DNA of 64,000 bases, taken from Myxococcota bacterium (lineage in GTDB: Bacteria; Myxococcota; UBA727; JAHDBA01). The notes below the pieces were generated by a model. The model made no database searches. It was not told the origin of the DNA and worked only from the letters and a program-made list of their open reading frames with translations. Made by a program: the position numbers and the translations under genes. The stretch covers positions 35,484 to 99,483 of the forward strand of contig JAHDBA010000008.1 of the NCBI GenBank assembly GCA_020630615.1. The letters are read 5' to 3'. Shown here in pieces: positions 62,018 to 64,000 of this stretch (within the stretch, counting starts at the first letter, position 1; each line of letters begins with the position of its first letter).

Positions 62018-64000
62018 CCTTGCAAAAGCTTGGTAAGACTTCTCCTGATGGAACCCGCTTGCCTGGTTCTTCTCAACCCCATCAAGACCAAGGTGTACGC
62101 AGCCCCAACACCACTTCAAGCAGCGTGGATCCTATACCAGAAAGGAGACAACCCAAAACACCACAAAGGTCCGTAATTTGGGGGTCAGAATTAAATGTAC
62201 TTTCTCGCTCCGATCAGGCGACAGAACTCGGTATCACAAAACCCAATCGGCTCGGTGTTTTTTTAGATGAAATTGTAGAAAACCGTCAGCGGCTTTCATC
62301 CACTGAAGACCTTTCAAACTCGGCCGTATATATTGTGGCAAGAAGTGATCATAACGGCGCAATAGATAACCTCACAGAAGAAATACGTAACCTTCGTAGT
62401 AGTGGGAAAGATGTTCTCTATTTTGAGGTCGGTAGTGTTGACGAGCTGAATGACATTTTGCTCGAAGTTAAACGTGAAGGAAACCTGCGTCCAGCAGAGC
62501 TGTCAATTGACAGTCATGCGGCCCCAGGACTATCAAGTTTGGGATGGAACCCTGTGTACAGCCAGCACAACTTGACGAGCTTTCACAACAGTACTCTTAC
62601 GAACATGGCGAATGCCGTATCAAGTGGGGGCCAAATATCCGTTCTTGGATGTAGCACGGCGGGCACGAGCACAGTTGCGAGAGAGTTATCAATTCCACAT
62701 AAAATTTCCCGTTTGCGCGATGATATAGTTGTGAATGGGACTTTGGACTCAACTTATGCAGGTGGTTCACCCTTTAAATATCGCGCTGATGGCTCTTTAG
62801 GCGAAGTGACGCCCAAGACAGAGGGACTCGAGTCTAGAGTATCTGGCTATCAAGTTCGTCAGGCGAGGTCAGATGACGATTTGCCTTTTGTCTCCCAAGT
62901 CCTTCACGACGCGAATCTAAGGCGAGGCACTGTTCAGGTTCAGCCACACGAAGCGACAACTTATTTGGGACAATCATTTCGCATGGAAAATGGAGTGGTT
63001 GGGAGATCCACAGAGGAATCGGATTTAATTCTTGAGGCTTATAAAGAAACTTTTGGTGCGCATGCACCGCCAAACCGCTTCATTTTGATTGCTGAAGGGA
63101 ATGGTGATTATGTGTCTTTCACGAATCCGGAGCTTTTGACTTTCGTTGAGCATAACTTAGAAGCACGCCAGATTCTCGGAGAGCTCTATCATGAAGGTTC
63201 GCAGTTCATAGATTTTCAAGCACAAGATATTGGTCGACTTGTCCATTTTATACGGCTTTTGGGCTTTGACTCTGAAAAACACACTATGATTGATCTTGTT
63301 GTGCCTCATGGTGCCAACTCAGGATATTCAGACGGCTTCAGTGATTTGCCGCGTTTGCTTGCACAAGAAGCAAAAGTTGGTGTGTCCGCGCATCAACACA
63401 ACGTGGGACACATTCATGATGTTCGTGTTGAAAGACAAGGTGTTTTTGAACCAGAAAATGTTTTAACGGGAAGGCGAAACGATATATTCGAAGCGCGCGT
63501 CAACTATATGTATCTACCAACCGAAGATGGGGTAGGTACTGTTCACCGTTTGGGGACAAAACCAGGAACGTTAGCTACATCGGAAAATCTTACAAGCAGC
63601 GGTATTGAAATAGAAATTATTGATGAAGGCCTCACGCCTCAAATAGAAGTTATTGATGACGGGCTTACTCCTCAAATAGAAGTTGTTGATGAAGGGCTTA
63701 CTCCTCAAATAGAAGGTATTGATGCGGGACGTACTCCACAAAGTAAAGCCGCTGGCGATGACGAAGTCGCTACGCGCGTTGATGGTCCTGAACGAAAAGC
63801 AAATCATAAGCGAGAGAACGAAAAAGTCGGGTTTGGCGAAAGTCGAGATGAAACTAAAGCTCGTGCAAATACTAAAAATGAGAGCAAAAAACGCAGAAAT
63901 TGGGGAGCAAAAAAATCAAGTATAGGTGATGAGCGTCCTCAACTTGATGCAAGCATTCTACAAGACAATGCCGTCGTTGCTTTACCATCTGGCGAAAACA
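60187..64000 (+). CDS. Second polymorphic-toxin-like protein with clan-CD peptidase-like domain, 3' end outside the window
   Basis: Open for 1271 codons to the window edge. Residues 1-610 are identical to those of the first giant protein (annexin-like repeats plus Gly-rich segment). After the junction comes a Pro/Ser/Gln-rich linker, then a domain (~705-850) with LSIDSHAAPGL (His 777) and ISVLGCSTAGTS (Cys 822), the spacing and context of the His/Cys dyad in CHAT/caspase-like (clan CD) cysteine peptidases. A second unrecognised domain (~880-1130) contains VVPHGANSGYSDGF and SAHQHNVGHIHDV. Then come four 11-residue repeats and a Lys/Glu/Arg-rich segment, which often precedes the final toxin domain. 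The toxic tip and any immunity gene are beyond the window. Confidence 0.7.
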   Translation, partial: MFGLSQSYYEVMTKIGSGSSSVHFDSSKSNVASLDEAKKLYEAMKGGLFGAGTDEQAIFSVLEGKSSEDIRAIKNAYQNHYGRDLVEDLESELAGTFGTESEDWTYAQKLLQGGEENKASSAQRQEDASWDTLKSVLPRVDYSTQGQRQIPLNSKKLLTLLESQSVEENLALNERLVREQGHDLETLARQEGLSNDDINRVLVSLGDSPCIDTWESGAASGATSPEVAVAAIKIDEALSGFGQDIGAVEQAVSELTPAQVEELNTLDYDFNATIEDEWLSEADEAKVRDLITTGKQSRGAKLYDAMFGGVTGFDTNVDALRTELKGKSAAEIESIKAEYASETLRLTGTSRDLVTDIKSEVSGRDAFNVEMDLAGLPDLNRSDGVEAAFTRMQKRFDYEAGNGKGFFDHVNSIGGEGAYDRLLRHKGEAESALELAQSTGNPEDWLKARELLNGVEHDLDSLTGTREAAVDIAVEVGAAVGAGVAIGLSGGTAAPFIVVAAAGTAGGAIGAGVAAYATEGSRLSLEQGIESTARGAAIGVATATGTRALGVKNSLARKVGSEAIEGSIDGGLQGIVDGVKTGDLKAGAVTVALGTIAGGVGGKVFDEVGSALQKLGKTSPDGTRLPGSSQPHQDQGVRSPNTTSSSVDPIPERRQPKTPQRSVIWGSELNVLSRSDQATELGITKPNRLGVFLDEIVENRQRLSSTEDLSNSAVYIVARSDHNGAIDNLTEEIRNLRSSGKDVLYFEVGSVDELNDILLEVKREGNLRPAELSIDSHAAPGLSSLGWNPVYSQHNLTSFHNSTLTNMANAVSSGGQISVLGCSTAGTSTVARELSIPHKISRLRDDIVVNGTLDSTYAGGSPFKYRADGSLGEVTPKTEGLESRVSGYQVRQARSDDDLPFVSQVLHDANLRRGTVQVQPHEATTYLGQSFRMENGVVGRSTEESDLILEAYKETFGAHAPPNRFILIAEGNGDYVSFTNPELLTFVEHNLEARQILGELYHEGSQFIDFQAQDIGRLVHFIRLLGFDSEKHTMIDLVVPHGANSGYSDGFSDLPRLLAQEAKVGVSAHQHNVGHIHDVRVERQGVFEPENVLTGRRNDIFEARVNYMYLPTEDGVGTVHRLGTKPGTLATSENLTSSGIEIEIIDEGLTPQIEVIDDGLTPQIEVVDEGLTPQIEGIDAGRTPQSKAAGDDEVATRVDGPERKANHKRENEKVGFGESRDETKARANTKNESKKRRNWGAKKSSIGDERPQLDASILQDNAVVALPSGEN
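63610..63741 (+). repeat. Four tandem 33-bp repeats inside the second toxin-like gene
   Basis: Four in-frame copies of a 33-base unit encode IEIIDEGLTPQ, IEVIDDGLTPQ, IEVVDEGLTPQ and the diverged IEGIDAGRTPQ. The number of copies could vary by slippage without shifting the frame. Confidence 0.85.

Noticed and set aside
63610..63741. CRISPR array
   Set aside because: The 33-base units are contiguous without spacers and keep an open reading frame, so they are coding repeats.

Overview
This is a 64 kb stretch of a moderately AT-rich Gram-negative chromosome. The best guess for the host is a Myxococcota or Bradymonadia-like lineage (former Deltaproteobacteria). The guess rests on many cysteine-rich modular lipoproteins, DUF2330 proteins with MYXO-CTERM-like tails, a DUF4388 (PATAN-like) protein, several lipobox signal peptides and a stand-alone type III secretion SctJ. 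There is no rRNA or marker gene to confirm it. Genes are dense: no gene-free stretch exceeds about 300 bases, and I found no tRNA, rRNA, CRISPR array or insertion sequence.

Layout. 1-6.9 kb: the start of a lipoprotein gene, a class A penicillin-binding protein, a DUF4388 protein, then rsfS-rlmH and glutamate dehydrogenase closed by a good terminator. 7-9.8 kb: a divergent DnaA-like protein and hemF. 9.8-11.6 kb: a repeat-rich lipoprotein and a small DUF1232-like protein. 11.6-14.8 kb: a leftward operon with the order FtsE - FtsX - EnvC, in which the FtsE-like protein has lost the ATPase motifs and the EnvC-like protein lacks LytM catalytic residues. 14.9-21.7 kb: a surface cluster with three DUF2330-type proteins, a small lipoprotein with a similar tail, and an NqrB/RnfD-like membrane protein. 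21.7-28.2 kb: a UvrD/PcrA-type helicase and two large modular secreted proteins. 28.4-34 kb: proC-proA, a patatin-like lipase, D-Ala-D-Ala ligase and a Bax-inhibitor-1 protein. 34-39.6 kb: a DUF4476 protein, a solitary DNA methyltransferase, two related small membrane proteins and an HTTM protein. 39.6-41.6 kb: SctJ with a FliG-like partner. 41.6-53.9 kb: a GMC oxidoreductase pair, an M15 peptidase, a c-type cytochrome/outer-membrane pair, small lipoproteins, a metallophosphoesterase, aminopeptidase N and a zincin-like lipoprotein.

The most unusual region is 53.98-64.0 kb. Two very large proteins lie in tandem and share an apparently identical 1841-bp 5' module (53977-55817 and 60177-62017, offset exactly 6200 bp). 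The shared module encodes annexin-like repeats followed by a glycine-rich hydrophobic segment. The C-terminal parts then become unrelated. The first has a divergent ~130-residue helical repeat array and a terminal domain that looks like an ADP-ribosyltransferase fold. The second has a clan-CD (CHAT/caspase-like) His/Cys pair, an unknown domain and an 11-residue tandem repeat, and runs off the window. A small gene directly after the first is a candidate immunity gene. I read this as a polymorphic-toxin-type locus that uses an annexin-like N-terminal module, with one delivery end attached to interchangeable effectors. That is an inference from architecture, not a demonstrated activity.
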